Positions 1 through 11,979 of a stretch of 64,000 nucleotides of DNA are shown here, piece after piece. The stretch spans positions 17,361,450 through 17,425,449 of the forward strand of contig CM074187.1 of the NCBI GenBank assembly GCA_037179385.1, given 5' to 3'. A model generated the notes under the pieces. It saw only the letters and a program-made list of their open reading frames with translations, was not told the DNA's origin and did no database searches. How positions within the stretch are numbered: the first letter of the stretch is position 1; every line of letters begins with the position of its first letter. The position numbers and the translations under genes were made by a program. This DNA is from Holothuria scabra (taxonomy: Eukaryota; Echinodermata; Holothuroidea; Aspidochirotida; Holothuriidae).

Positions 1-40
1 ACTTGTTGATCCCATGGTTCTTGAACAAACAGCTACTCAA
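1..40 (+). CDS. Cholinesterase-like gene, first visible exon (5' partial)
   Basis: This is the tail of an exon that begins left of the window. Read from base 2 it gives LVDPMVLEQTATQ and ends in a whole codon before a GTAAGA donor at 41. The next exon (710) starts in phase 0, so the frame continues. In vertebrate cholinesterases a short segment starting with LVD precedes the strand that leads to the conserved VDG motif, and here VDG follows in the next exon, so the placement fits. The catalytic serine and the choline-site tryptophan of the family lie upstream and cannot be seen. Too short to be identified alone; the call rests on joining it to the later exons. Confidence 0.6.
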
Positions 41-269
41 GTAAGAATTCTTTTCGTTTTTTATTTTAATATAAGTATAGGCATAGAACAATTATTTATG
101 GTCGATGCACTCTTTATAAAAAGAAATTTTCAAACTGGCTAACGATAAAATCAATCTCCAACTCAACAAAAATACAATAAATACTATACAATAGCATGCA
201 AGAACAACCAATCAAGAAATTGCTTGTTTGGCAGTGCCCGTCAGCTATCACATGTAGTTCATACATGGA

Positions 270-521
270 GTGTGTTTACTTCTTTTTTACGTACTTGGAA
301 ACAAACAAGGAAAGGACCAAACAAGCACCGACGAAACACTGCAATGTAGACATACGATATACGATGACAATATACACGACACTTTGTATAAGACCACTAT
401 TTACTGCAAGGGGCCCGAGCCGGGCGACATTGACAACCTCAGCGACAAGAGTCTGTCATCATACTACATGTCCGCCTTCGGGATATACTCCTGCGAGAGA
501 AATACGTACGACCAATCGTGA
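270..521 (+). other. Coding-like open frame inside esterase intron 1, unknown
   Basis: An 83-codon frame in intron 1 (41-709), ending in TGA TGA TAA. Its second half is clearly richer in G and C than the surrounding intron and reads like protein: acidic and tyrosine-rich, with cysteines in LQC, YCKGPEPGD and IYSCE. No strong polypyrimidine tract or acceptor precedes it, and the esterase exons on either side already join in frame without it, so it is probably not part of that gene. It may be a retrocopied or transposon-derived fragment, or an exon of an unrelated transcript. I do not recognise the family. Confidence 0.3.
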
Positions 522-709
522 TGATAAAGTCACAATTTAAAGTGCAAGAGCATATTCTTGTGTAATGTTTTCACTTTATTCGAATAAGATTTCGTACTGC
601 AATTAAATAAAGTTACGTTACCAATTATCCAGTAAACCCTTTTCATTACATATCGCTAAGCATTCTTTGAATTACACAGTCAACAATTCATCCCAAAATT
701 ACCTTTCAG

Positions 710-913
710 AATGGTATAAGAATGGGCCCAACAGTAGATGGCGTTTTCCTTGAAGAGTCGCCGATAACAATGACCGAACGCGGAGACTTTAAAGATTGTC
801 CGTTGATAATTGGATTCAACAAAGACGAGGGGACGCTCTACATACTTTTTCTTTTTCCAGAATATTACGAAAGCAAAACTGCGCCTTATGTAAATCAGGA
901 AACCTTTGACATG
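710..913 (+). CDS. Cholinesterase-like exon with catalytic glutamate
   Basis: This exon of an alpha/beta-hydrolase of the cholinesterase/carboxylesterase family is 204 bp and phase 0 at both ends. It lies between a TTTCAG acceptor (704-709) and a GTACGT donor at 914. The start NGIRMGPTVDGVFLEESP aligns with the family segment ending in VDG. GFNKDEGTLYIL carries the Glu of the Ser-Glu-His triad (E334 in human AChE numbering). The family hydrolyses choline or carboxyl esters, normally as secreted or membrane-anchored enzymes. Compared with acetylcholinesterase, the acyl-pocket phenylalanines (295 and 297) align with N and I, and Y337 with L. A broader-specificity esterase is therefore more likely than a true acetylcholinesterase. 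This exon gives the strongest family match in the gene. Confidence 0.88.
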
Positions 914-3900
914 GTACGTAAATGAGCGTAAATTTCTTTAAGAAAAAATATCAACTGTTTGTACTGCACTATTGATCTTGTGAATATTTAGGCGTGAGCA
1001 TGGAAATTTTGTAACTCTTAATGAGAAATTTGCATCTCATGAGAAACTTCCTTCCCTCGAGACTAGGTTGGACGTCATGACTTGGCAGACAGCGTCATGA
1101 CTTGGTCGATTTTTTTTCACGGCGGAAAACCGCAAATACCCAACTGGCCTTGTGATTTTCTAGGTGTTTACCGCCCAAACAATTACTAGGGTGTGTCATA
1201 CTGCTGGAAATATCGAGAATTAATGCTCGTTTGTAATTATTAACATTTTCCGTTAATTTTTGAACATGAAGTACCTATTGGATATGTTTTTGTCCCAAAT
1301 TTTAATAGTATAACAGGTTGGTCTGAAAAATTTTAATCCTATTTTTGCATTTTCCATTTTCATTTTCGTGCATTACCTCACTAAATTTGAACTGATTTTA
1401 TGGTTCGAGATTTATTTGGTAACTAATTTAGCCACTAAACTCGATTTTAGTCACAACATACATGGAAGTACAAATCAATTCTTAAGAATCTTTTCAAGAT
1501 GAAAGCCCAGTATTTTAAACCTGAGCGCAAAAATACGTCACTATCCTGCTAGATTCGAAAATCAAAGTCATCGTAACAATGTCCACCGTTCAAGGGACAG
1601 ACATGAAGGGGGAAAGTAATAAAACAAATTATGACCCGAATGTAGTCAAAGCGTTCCGTTTGTGCCCTTGTGAATTTGGTTCTGCCCAAATCAGGATGGG
1701 AAGTTTTTAGAGTGAGGAGGATGGGTTTATCAGGGGAGTGATAGCCGTCCCGGGGAGAAGTCTAAGGACGATGTCTTTTCAACCACCGGGTTATCTTAGA
1801 CTTGATGTGGTTTAATATTTTTCATCTTTTAAATTCATATTTTTTTCCTGAGGAAATTGTTTTATTTTAGGTTAGGTAATCCAATATATTTTAATTTCGT
1901 GCGATTTTTATTTTTCTAAATTGTACGCGGTGGTAAAACAAAGATAAGCATCAGTCCTTTGCCTATTGCAAATTACGGCCAACATGTTGAGAGAATTATT
2001 GGAAGGCAATGGAATGCAATGTTTTACTACTTTTCAGTTCAATTTCTTGATAAGTGAGTTTTATCGTGTGTATGTGTGCGCGCACGTGTGTGTTTGTGGG
2101 TGTGTGTGTGTGTGTGTGAGGAATGTTCAGAGGATTGTAAGTTAGCAATTGCTTGTTTAAATAATGTAATGATCGACAACTTTGCTCATTTTTGTCATAA
2201 GGCTTCAGGGTCTTAAGAATACGTACACTTTTCCAAGAGAGAAAAGATTCTTGCTATGTTGCTTTAGGTCTATCATGTTGAAGAACGTATGTTTGTAAGT
2301 TCAATGTTAAATTGTTTGAGTAACCATATAATAAGGCTCTGATCTAATGGATCGGGTTTCCTGACCATACCCCTTTCGTCACATGATCAATAACAATACG
2401 CGCGCGAAAATTAGCATAATGTTTGTCTAAGAGAATAATCAAGGAGTCTTTCAGTCTTCCCGTTTAGAATGTTTGTTTTCGCTCCTGATATCTTCATCTG
2501 TTCTCAGATTTTAATATATTAACAACACATGAAATAAAGCCCCTTTATCAAAAATCTTCATTGAGCTTTGGTTCATTAATCTACTTGTCTGAAAAGTAGC
2601 TCTTATTATCCCGGCTTAAAGAGCAAAAGCGTTGATGCTTTAACAATATCTAGTATATGGTTTAAGTAGTCTATACGGTTGCGTAAGCAACCGTCTGAAT
2701 TTCATGAACTTCCCAAAAGAGATGGCAAAGCTCTCTAGAACGGTGGTGTAACCAGGTGTTTCCTTTTGGAAAAGTGGTCATTAACAAGTGGTGGGGAAAG
2801 CAGTAATGATACTATCTCAGTTTGAGAGTAGCGTACAGAGCAAAACTTGGCTAAAACTACCAGATTGCCGTAAATGGTTTCCCTAGTCTCTTTGGCATTT
2901 TGAGTTTCAGCTACCTAACCCTCATTGTTAAGAAATCAGGTATCGAAGTTAACACTTCCACTACGGTTATACTGGATATTGTGGAGGGGTAGTTTTCAAC
3001 TGCGTTTAATAAGCTACTGGTCAATTTGACTGTGTCAGTACTGTTTATGCTGCATGACATAGAAGGACCCACTAGATTCTTATGAAAATATCCAGCAGGT
3101 CCTTTTTTGTTATGCAGCGTAAATAGTTGTGAAACATTCATATCCACGAGTACTGTAGCTTTATAGTTGGCTTCACCATGCTTTACTGCGCCGTATGCCC
3201 GTTAGGCTGTTTATTGCAAAGTTTGATGATGGCCATGATTTCATTGCGTATACACGCATGTGTCACGGTATGCTTGATTCATGATTCACATGTCAACAAT
3301 TGTTGGCAAATTTTTTGATAACTTCATAATTCATTTCATATCTAAATTTGTGCATTTTCTGAATCAGAAACAGGACTAGCAATTCTTGCTTGGTTGAAAA
3401 ATTCCACCAAGTGGGGAATAAAAAATTTGGCTCTATTACGTTTCCCTAATTTCGATCTTATAGTATGTTTAAGTAACCTTCAATCAAAACAAATAATTAA
3501 ACTCCACAATTTAAAGGGGTATTTGTGAAAGATTCTCCTTAAACACCGTTTGCCAAGCGTGGGCGGGAGGGGGGGGGGGCGCGAACCCAGCTCAGTCTTC
3601 GAAATCTTTCACAACCCCCTTTTGTTTTCTCCATATGAGTTTAAGGCCTGTTATTGGCCTTTTTTTTTATAAAGTTACAAAATATAGGTATTGGTGGCTG
3701 CCCCTGTCCTGTGGTGCTGCTGCTTTAAAACTCATCCTCGTCCAGAAGGACGCTCTGTGTATTGCTTCTAGGGTGGTATGCGATACCCCAATCTGTTATT
3801 AGGAAACTCTCAATAAGGTACATGCTGCTTAATATCAGCTACAGCCTACACAATACTCTGCATTTCTTGAACTTGCTGTCAAACAGCTGTCTCAATTGAG

Positions 3901-4316
3901 AATTTGTAGGCTAACTACAAAAAAATGTAGTTTGTATGAGAATTGCCTGTCTTAAATTTGTATAGGCATATACAAATCCGATCAGCGCTTGTGTTGGGAC
4001 CATCAGCCTTAAATCGTCTTCATTTTTCGTCTACATGAACTTCAAACCCTCATATTCATTGGAATTGAATGAATCAATATAATATTTAGTTTGCATCCAC
4101 CCATAATACAGGTAAGCAAGGAAATTGAAAGATTAAAAGGTGATACAACCCAGTTATTGCGGACTGAAATTAGACTATCACTTGCTGTCCGGATTCGTCT
4201 TTAAATAGAATTCCCCATTTTGACGTATTTACAGTCTATAATGTACTTTGTTGCACTGAATTGGAATGTATTGTAATGTAATTTTCGATAATTTAATGTG
4301 ACATTTTGAATTCTAG
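914..4316 (+). other. Esterase intron 2 (no gene seen)
   Basis: A 3.4 kb intron between the GTACGT donor and the TTCTAG acceptor. It holds a TG-rich microsatellite (2063-2119), a G run near 3567-3579 and AT-rich unique-looking sequence. On the minus strand at 2911-3147 there is a 78-codon frame with a faint resemblance to reverse transcriptase of Penelope-like or LINE elements; see findings. I see no supported exon. Confidence 0.7.
2063..2119. repeat. (TG)n microsatellite
   Basis: Imperfect TG dinucleotide run, interrupted by a short CGCGCAC stretch near 2079-2085, in esterase intron 2. It is likely length-polymorphic. Confidence 0.85.
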
Positions 4317-4558
4317 TTAGTACGTGGCGGTCTTCGGGATAACAACCCATTCGTCCCGGAATTACTGGTGGACGCAGCGAAGCAGGAGTATGTCGACTGG
4401 TCTCAGTGGGACAACCAGACCTTTGACTATATTGATACTATGGTTTCCATCCTTGGAGACGAAGGGTTTACTTGTCCATCTCTGAAGACCGCAAGAGCAC
4501 ATGCAACCATGTCGTCAGCCCCAGTTTTCATGTATTTTTTGACACAAGTACCAACTTG
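4317..4558 (+). CDS. Cholinesterase-like exon, helical region with conserved Cys
   Basis: The 242 bp exon follows a TTCTAG acceptor and ends before GTAATG, leaving two bases (TG) to be completed by the first base of exon 5413 as Trp. It begins LVRGGLRDNNPFVPELLVDA. YVDWSQWDNQTFDYID corresponds to the cholinesterase YTDW...DD region. GFTCPSLKTARAHA matches the conserved cysteine segment (Cys409 in human AChE), which pairs with a C-terminal cysteine. There is one N-glycosylation sequon (NQT). The end, VFMYFLTQVPTW, matches the family strand before the histidine loop. The length and order fit the C-terminal half of the family. Confidence 0.88.
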
Positions 4559-4771
4559 GTAATGATCTACATTATTTGTTGATTTTCTTGGGATATTTTC
4601 TGTTTCTTCCTCGATTAAGAAAACATTTAATCTTCAGCAAAGGCGATAAAGGGCAATTCACATTTTTACATAACCTTATTAGTAATGGAATGTTCTTTGC
4701 ATCACTATTTCGCACCTGTAGAGAGACAAGTTTACATATCATCGTGAATTATACATGAAATAATCAGGGGT

Positions 4772-4927
4772 GTAATCGAGTCCGGACTCGGACTAGTGAT
4801 TTCAAAATTTGAAGGACTTGGCCAGAGATGTTGATTTTTATGAAAATATATAGTCCGAGTCCCCACTCGAATCTTTGAAAGTTGCAAATTGCCAGACTCG
4901 TGACTCGGACTCTCCGGACTCGACTTC
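4772..4927. repeat. Short foldback repeat rich in GACTCGG
   Basis: A 156 bp segment in esterase intron 3 whose ends are inverted: GTAATCGAGTCCGGA on the left and TCCGGACTCGACTTC on the right. The interior repeats GACTCGGACT on both strands. It looks like a non-autonomous inverted-repeat (MITE-like) element. The frame running through it on the minus strand is just an open repeat. Confidence 0.55.
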
Positions 4928-5412
4928 AGCACTGGAAATAATATTTTTTTATTCCCAGAGTTGTGAGGTGCGTCGAAGATTTGGTAAATGAGAATAAGCC
5001 GAGAAGATTTCATGCATGCGTATAAGTTACAATTCAATGAAACATTTTGTATAGGGTAAACATAATCCCAGGTATGGCCATTTTTTTTTTTCAAATGGAC
5101 ACTCGAAATCTCAGTGGGAGGGGCATGCGGTTGTCGATTGGCTTCGACGGGGAAGGGACTGTCTTCCCCACGGTATCACCTCGTAGCGAGGCCGTTGCTG
5201 CCAGGGACTAAGAGAGTTGTCCTAGACATACATCGTCATTCTTGCTTTTTCCATGGCACTTTTGATAGTAATGATCTCCAAATCGTGAAGCATTTATGAC
5301 GTAAACTTTGGCTAAATTGTGTAACTGCCTTAAGAGACTGCCAGCTAACACTGACTGACCGGAGCATGGTAAATTCATATTTCGTTATTCTGTTCCCTTA
5401 TGTTTTGCGCAG

Positions 5413-5598
5413 GTCTGTTTTTGAACCAAATCAAACCGGTCCAGGCTACCTCGGAGCTGGACATGCCGAGGACTTGCAATTTGTCTTTGGATACCCTTTC
5501 ATTCCAGAATTCGATGAAGTTTATGGTACAGTGCCAAATGAAGAGAAGAAATTATCTGTCGATTTTATGCGATTTTGGACAAATTTTGCCAGTACCGG
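5413..5598 (+). CDS. Cholinesterase-like exon with catalytic histidine
   Basis: The 186 bp exon lies between a TGCGCAG acceptor and a GTAAAT donor. The first base completes the Trp codon from exon 4317, and the last two bases (GG) are completed by the A of exon 6830 as Gly. The segment GAGHAEDLQFVFGYPF matches the cholinesterase GVPHGYEIEFIFG loop, so the His is the third member of the catalytic triad. SVDFMRFWTNFASTG matches the conserved helix ending in ATFAKTGNP. FEPNQTGP adds a glycosylation sequon. The spacing and content are standard for the family, which argues for a functional enzyme. Confidence 0.9.
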
Positions 5599-6829
5599 GT
5601 AAATGTTTCAATGCTATTTTGGAACAGTTTGCACCATTTTAGTTCATCTAGGACTCATGAATACAATAACACAGAAGTAATGTTATAAATCAGTGAACTG
5701 GACTCCAAAATTATACTGTAGAGAATTGATAAAAACTTTTTTTAAGGAAGTATTAAAGGATATCGGTTGACAACATATCCGAATAGATGTGTTTGGACAT
5801 ACGTTTTGGCATGATAATGCAGAGTGTTGCCCATAGAAATAGTACAAATAAACACCTTGCTATATAACTGTCAAAAGCGGTACAACGAATAACAGGCCAA
5901 TCCAACTATATCCAAAGGAAAACATTACTTTTACGCAGTGGGGGAGTTACGGGGGCATGAGGGGGCATTTGACCCTCAGATTTTTGATTGCCCCCAGTTT
6001 CCCCCATCCCCCCTCCGGCCAGTTGCTCTCACCCTTCGCAATCAGATCTTGTACGCATCTTAAATTAATTTAAACATAGTTATGTTTAGGCTTATGACTG
6101 AGTAAGAACAGCTTCCGGGGAACCATGATTGATGAATGTTGAATTTATGTTTTCAAGGCTGCCAGTTAAAAACATATCATACTCGTAGCCACTTCAATGC
6201 TAGGTCAGCCTGATCAAGCCAATATTTCTCTGGGATGTTTATAGTCCAGCATTAGGGAAGGGCGGGTACGTGGTTGTTTTCGTGAATTTAGGAATGTTGT
6301 TGGCTGAATCATGATAAATATGTTGATAGTACCTTTGCATTAGCAGCAGAAAGTACATGATGCTAGTTTGGTTAAGCCACTGAATAGTATGAAGTACTCG
6401 GTGGCACCGCGCAAATGTGAAATGATATCCCCCCTCCCCCCCCCAAAAAAAAGTTGTTAACCTTGGAGTTAGACCAACCAAAAAGTCAAATAATATATCT
6501 CTTTTGGGACTTAATTTTTCACTCAGAGATATGCTAAAACCTCAGAGCTTCCGGGAGCTTTGCCCCCTGGAACTCCACCGGGGGCCCATTGACCCCACCC
6601 GCAAGACCTGGCGCTTAGTGCTCGGTTTCTCGCTGGGCGCGAAAATCTTCCCCCCAAGCATTTTCCTTTGCCCTCAGTTTGCCCCCCCCCCCCCCACCAA
6701 AAAATGATGTTCTGGGGCTGCTGCTGCTTTTACGATTTCTAATAAGCAACCAATATCAAAAGTCACTTGAATTAAAAAGAGAACACTGAAAGGCTGCTTT
6801 GAGAAGAATACTTAAACCTTTTTTATCAG

Positions 6830-7011
6830 AGACCCAAGCCGTTCTGATGATTCGTCGTCACCAGGTACTGGTGAATTGGAGTGGCCAGCGTTTACTGTTC
6901 CTGGGTTAGAGTACAAAGAGCTATCTGATGACCTGCCAGTTGTGAATGGGATAAAAGCAGATGAATGCGCATTTTGGAATGATTACAAACCACAATTGCT
7001 TACTATGTTAG
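6830..7011 (+). CDS. Cholinesterase-like exon, C-terminal domain end
   Basis: The 182 bp exon follows a TTTTTATCAG acceptor and precedes a GTGAGT donor. It completes the motif TG-DPS, then has a serine-rich insertion (SRSDDSSSPGTG) before GELEWPAF, which matches the family W-P-x-F segment. DECAFWNDYKPQLL matches the family CAFWNRFLPKLL, including the last conserved disulphide cysteine. The final base (G) joins TG of exon 10200 as Val. The folded esterase domain ends here; the rest of the protein is a tail. Confidence 0.9.
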
Positions 7012-7113
7012 GTGAGTATTGTACAAGCGGTTACGGCTGTGTGGAACTGGAACGTAAAATACTTGATGGTAATTTGCAATGAAAAAAAAAGAATTAAGTT
7101 ATTCCTAAATCAT

Positions 7114-7303
7114 CACTGTAAACACAAACTAGTGAAACAGTGCCTGAAATGACTAAACACGTTAGTCAACAATATTTTACTAATATTTGACCTACATATT
7201 AAGCCTCGAAATTGGTAGCATATCATCACAAATTTGTCAAAAATGAGTGACTAACGTGGTTGGTCAATTCAGACACCACTTTGACTTAATTGTGTTTACA
7301 GTG
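7114..7303. mobile_element. MITE-like inverted-repeat element, CACTGTAAACACAA ends
   Basis: A 190 bp element in esterase intron 5. The left end CACTGTAAACACAA is matched perfectly in inverted orientation at the right end (TTGTGTTTACAGTG). Inner sequence is also inverted (AACACGTTAGTCA against TGACTAACGTGGTT). Non-autonomous DNA transposon by structure; the terminal CACTGT resembles the larger elements at 10739 and 14352. No clear target-site duplication beyond AT. Confidence 0.65.
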
Positions 7304-10199
7304 ATGCTACCTCTTATAAGAAAGAAAGTAATCAACTCGAAAAAACTAATAATCACTTACGGTATCTGTCCGAATTCAATTTGAAAGACGAACATTTGTA
7401 TAATTATTGTAGTGCGCCGCACTACAATATTGGCATTTACTGGCCGACTGACAATTTCTTTTGTGAAGCCTGTTATGGCCCACAACTCATTTCCCTGCGC
7501 GTACCGTAACTTAGTTCGTACAAATATCCATGCTCTACCCTTTAACAATAGCAGTAAGTGCAATCTGTGGCCGTCTTTAAACAAAAATCAACTTCAGAAA
7601 AGCAAATACTACACTTACAAGGCTGATTTAAGGAGTTAGCTTCATGAAAGAGCATTGCGGATAAATTTCCAGAAAACGCGATGTAATGTGGTTCGGCCTT
7701 TTCACACTGAAGTGATAAGCCTGGAGAATCAATCGCTGCTTCCAAATTGGTATACGTAACACGGCGCCATTGAGTACACTATCGCTGTACAGTATCAAGA
7801 CGTTATTGTACAGTATCTTCATCTAGCTACTACGGAGCAGGGTATTGCCAATTCCCTGTACGGAACCAATTGGCTTTACTGCATTGTATTAAGCGACTTG
7901 TGCTGTAGTTCTATTATCATGCTTTATTTCAGTGGTAAAAGCAGAAGCTATTTTGACAGCAGTCTGATCGAAACGTTTTTGTAGCATGCATTGCGAAGTA
8001 ACTGAACACGGATGTTAAAACACACAGCGTCAACAGTTATTCGGTCTTCCACGAGACAGTTGTCATATGCATGCAGCGGTGCAGTCAGAGAGCTTGAGAG
8101 GGCGTCATTATTTAACATAAAGAACGGTGAAAGAGGAGTTGAGAACCGATAAAACCATATCAGGCAGGAGTAAACAACACAACAGAGCATAACGTATGGC
8201 TAAGTAGGCTACTCAGCACGAGTCCTTGAACGGGACTATGCTTCGTCCACTTCATTTTACTCCACACTAGACTGTATACGGATTAGGTCCGTACACGGTC
8301 AAGGACTACTCAGCACTTGCTTCATTGTTGGCAAATATGCTTCAAAATAAAGATAGTGACTGACTATTAGCATAGAAGGTCCGGATTTACTCCATCATTG
8401 GTTACTCTTCTATGATTTCTTTATGCTTCCAGCCAAGGAGCTGGGAGACAAGTGGTCCATCTTTGTACTACCAAGAAATAGGGTTGAGAGGAGTGGCCAA
8501 AAAGAAACAACAGCTCCTCTTCCCGCCATGAACAAATCCTAAAGTTCAAATAAAAACTGGGCTACTGTACTAACTGAAAAGACATCTTTAACACGCACTA
8601 CAATTCTGCGTATTTGCAAGCAAATGCAGTTCTAGTTGTCATTTGATCTTTCTACACACAGCTTCTATAGACCAAACCGAACTGGAGTGGCGAGAAGCGT
8701 TTAGTAGTTGGCAGAATGATTTTGAAGAGTGGAGACTGTCTTTTAGAGGATACCAACAGAAGGCTAATTGTGAAGGTCCATAAAATGCCTTCAGAAAAAG
8801 GAAAACATGGTAGCCTCCGCATATCACCCCTTATACTATTTTTCACATTTCTACTCATAAATACCGTTGTGGGGTGTGGGGAGGTGGCATAAGGGATTAT
8901 GTTGTTAACAGGTAGTGATTTCTTTTCGTTGCCAGTAACGAGTGCGCCCTCATATTTTGCCTCAATTTTTCTGCTTCGGGTTTGTACTTTTTGCTTCAAT
9001 TTTGGGCCATTTCTTTTGCTGTGTAGCAGCGTACAGCACTCTAATTGTTACAATTTGTGAATGCCTACTAGCCGACAGAGGAAATGTATTATTGCATTTG
9101 CTTTATGCAAGATAAGTTACCTGTTTGTAACAAATAATGCCATGTCTATTTATTAAGTTTGAATGGCCTGGTACAGGTCCCTTAAGATGTTTTAATCTAG
9201 TAGTTCTGTTAAAACGTTGTACTATTTTCGCCCTCCGTGAAGAAAGTCGATTCCATATCATTTAAATGAACCTTGGACCTGTTTATATGACTTTCCCCCT
9301 ACAATCCTTGGCAACAATCATTCCCTTTGTGCCCCGATGGATATTTAAGGGAAAAATAAATATTACAGGATAGCCATTGAAGTGACTTGGTGAACGTTCT
9401 GGTTTATTACTTGCACAGAAATTTCTTAACAGATAACTGCGTAAATGACTCAGTACTGCATTATTAATAGTCCAATTGTTTTCCTGACCTAGAGAAAGGG
9501 AATAAATCGTGTACAAAGTCAAGCAAACAACGACGTCGAGAACTCACTCAAGTATATTTCAGCGTTGTACACCAGCTTCTAAGGAAATTAGAAATAATTC
9601 GAGAGCCGTCATATTCACGATAAAAAGTTAAAAATTCCTCTGTTATACCTATTATGGTCTTAACTTTCATATTTCTGAGTATATTGGCTTGAAATACATG
9701 CTTAATATTTGTGGCACCACATATATGTTCTTGAATAGAAGTTGTAATGAAGTGTTCCAATTTAAGTAATTAGAGAACGTTTGTTATATGAATAATGTCT
9801 ATAAAGGTAGTATATCCTAGAGAGCGATTTCACGTAAAGTTGAGAAGTTTCCACATTGACGAGACCCTTACGTTATCTAAGTAATACAATCACGTATCAA
9901 CTTTTATACACTGCTATCATTTTGATTAAAGTGCCTCCGAATGCGCAATCACTTATTAGTTCATATATAGTAATATTGATGTGTTTATTTGATAAAATTG
10001 TGATATGGGTAGTTTTAATATTGTATCGATCTGACGAGTAACATGATGGTTTCTACGTCGAGTTTCTATGGTGTTTTGAGTTTTATATTGAGGTGACGGG
10101 TGACTAATCAAATGTATCGCAAGAAATAATACGTGTTATTTTGTTCTAGGGGTCAGTCTATGTGTAAGCTACTGACAGTGTTCTTTTGTTTATATTCAG
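7304..10199 (+). other. Remainder of esterase intron 5 (no gene seen)
   Basis: AT-rich sequence with short open frames on both strands but no frame bounded by convincing splice sites and no recognisable domain. A short inverted motif (TCCTTGA / TCAAGGA) flanks 8224-8306. Confidence 0.6.
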
Positions 10200-10300
10200 T
10201 GCCCAAACAGTTGCACACAGTCGTGCAGACAAACGTAGAAGTAGACAGAGACCAGGCAGGTCCTGGTATTGGTAATAAACTTAACATCTCAATCAACAAG
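10200..10300 (+). CDS. Cholinesterase-like gene, C-terminal tail exon
   Basis: The 101 bp exon has a strong acceptor (TTTGTTTATATTCAG) and a GTACGT donor at 10301. It joins in frame to exon 6830 (G|TG = Val) and reads VPKQLHTVVQTNVEVDRD, then QAGPGIGNKLNISINK, ending in a whole codon. This is not the aromatic tetramerisation tail of vertebrate AChE-T, nor an obvious GPI signal. It is a polar linker with one NIS sequon. The gene continues right of 10300; its last exon is not proven (see 13801). Confidence 0.7.
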
Positions 10301-10738
10301 GTACGTCTCCTTGTGCTATTGTGTCTGTGTTGGTGTGACTTGCTTTCAAAAGAACGCCATCTATCTAACGTGTTCCACAGCCATGGAGCAAGTCTTTTAC
10401 ACCTGTCAATAATAAAGTGGAAAATAATCTTGCTAAAAATATCACAAGATGATTGAAGTCCGCGACCCTTTCATTATTTTTTACTGATGGAAATATTTTT
10501 ACTGAACGGACACCTAAACTTTGAGTGCTCCGATATTTTGTAAGTATTCATAGCTAACCATTCATGTTGTCAATACGCACTCTCGTATGATCCAACATCT
10601 TCCACTAGGACGGACTGTAATAGGTTTTTATGCCCCGGGGAAAGTTAAGGATTATTAAGAGTACAGTTCAACGCCATTGACATCATTTAATCAAAACTCT
10701 TTCTGTATGTAGTTCTGAATGCGTACCTCGAAAAAGTA

Positions 10739-11979
10739 CACTGTTAAAAATTTCTCTGTAAAATTTACATAATTTTTATGGCAATTTTTTTTCCAACCAA
10801 ATAATGTTTTTTTTACAGCCAGACTGCAATCATGAAAAAACATTAAGTGTTTGTTTTTTCTTTACAGTTGTTGCATGTAAATTAGTTTACAAATGTCTAC
10901 TGTAAAATCGAATTACAGAATTGTTCTGTTTTTTTTTTTACCTTAATTTTATGTGAATTTACTACTGTTTTCATTCTCGGCGTTTTAATATTTAATATAA
11001 TATCCCTTTTTTTCCTTTCATATGTTATTACGTAACATACACTTCACCATTACGTAGATCAGGTATTTGCTTATCAACGTAATGTGTCGTTACGAAGTTA
11101 TTTTCAATCAAAACACGATGAGGATACTTTGTTATCACATTGTTGTCCAGTAGACTGCTATCTCTAGGAACTTTGTAATTGGAAAGTCACATTTTTTGTA
11201 CAATATAATAATTGTTTTTAAAATAAATATGACAAAGAATGCAAATACATTGATTGCAAACATTTCCAGACAAGGTAAACAATAAGTTTATCACTTCCTG
11301 ATTAAAAAACGCCAAAAAAGATATTATTCAAAGCAACAGCAATCCTTTTGTTAGGAAAATGTCTACAAAATAAGCTCCACCCATTTATGCAAAATGAGAT
11401 TTACGTCATAAAGTGGTAAATTTACAGACTCTTTCAAGTAAATTTGTGAAACGTTTTTAATTCGATCAAGTGCATTAGCGCCTGTGGCGATGAGTTGACA
11501 TCAGTATACCAATTGTCAGTATAATAAATGTAAGTTAATTTTCAAATAGGGCCATAAATTTGCCAAAAATGTTTTCTTTTTAAACTGAAACTTCGCAGAA
11601 CGATGCATGTTATGTATTGAAAATTTTCTGGCTATTTCTTATTTGTTTGTTTGTTTGGGCTTATTTTTGTTTCTTTTTCAGCTTAAAAACAAAATGAATG
11701 TTTGTTAAATGACAGTATATTTATGTGAAATCAGAAAAATACAAAATACTGTTAAAATTTCTGTACATTTACAGAAAAAGTTTTACAAAGCAGTAAAATT
11801 TGGTTAAAAAAGCAGACAGAAATGGTTTTTCAAATAAACAGAAAATACATGTTAAACAACCTTTTTTTATTGTAGAAATACAAAGTGTCTGTAAAGATAC
11901 AGAAAATCTCTATTAAAAGTAAAATACAAAAAGTTTAAGTTAAAAAAAGTCTGTAAATTTACAGAAATTTTTAACAGTG
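10739..11979. mobile_element. 1.24 kb TIR element with TA target duplication
   Basis: The left end CACTGTTAAAAATTTCT is repeated in exact inverted orientation at the right end (AGAAATTTTTAACAGTG), and imperfect similarity extends past 28 bp. TA flanks both sides (10737-10738 and 11980-11981), the duplication typical of Tc1/mariner-like and related transposases. The interior is AT-rich, with many copies of TTTACAGA/CTGTAAAT on both strands (subterminal repeats) and no transposase frame. It is therefore non-autonomous. Confidence 0.8.
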
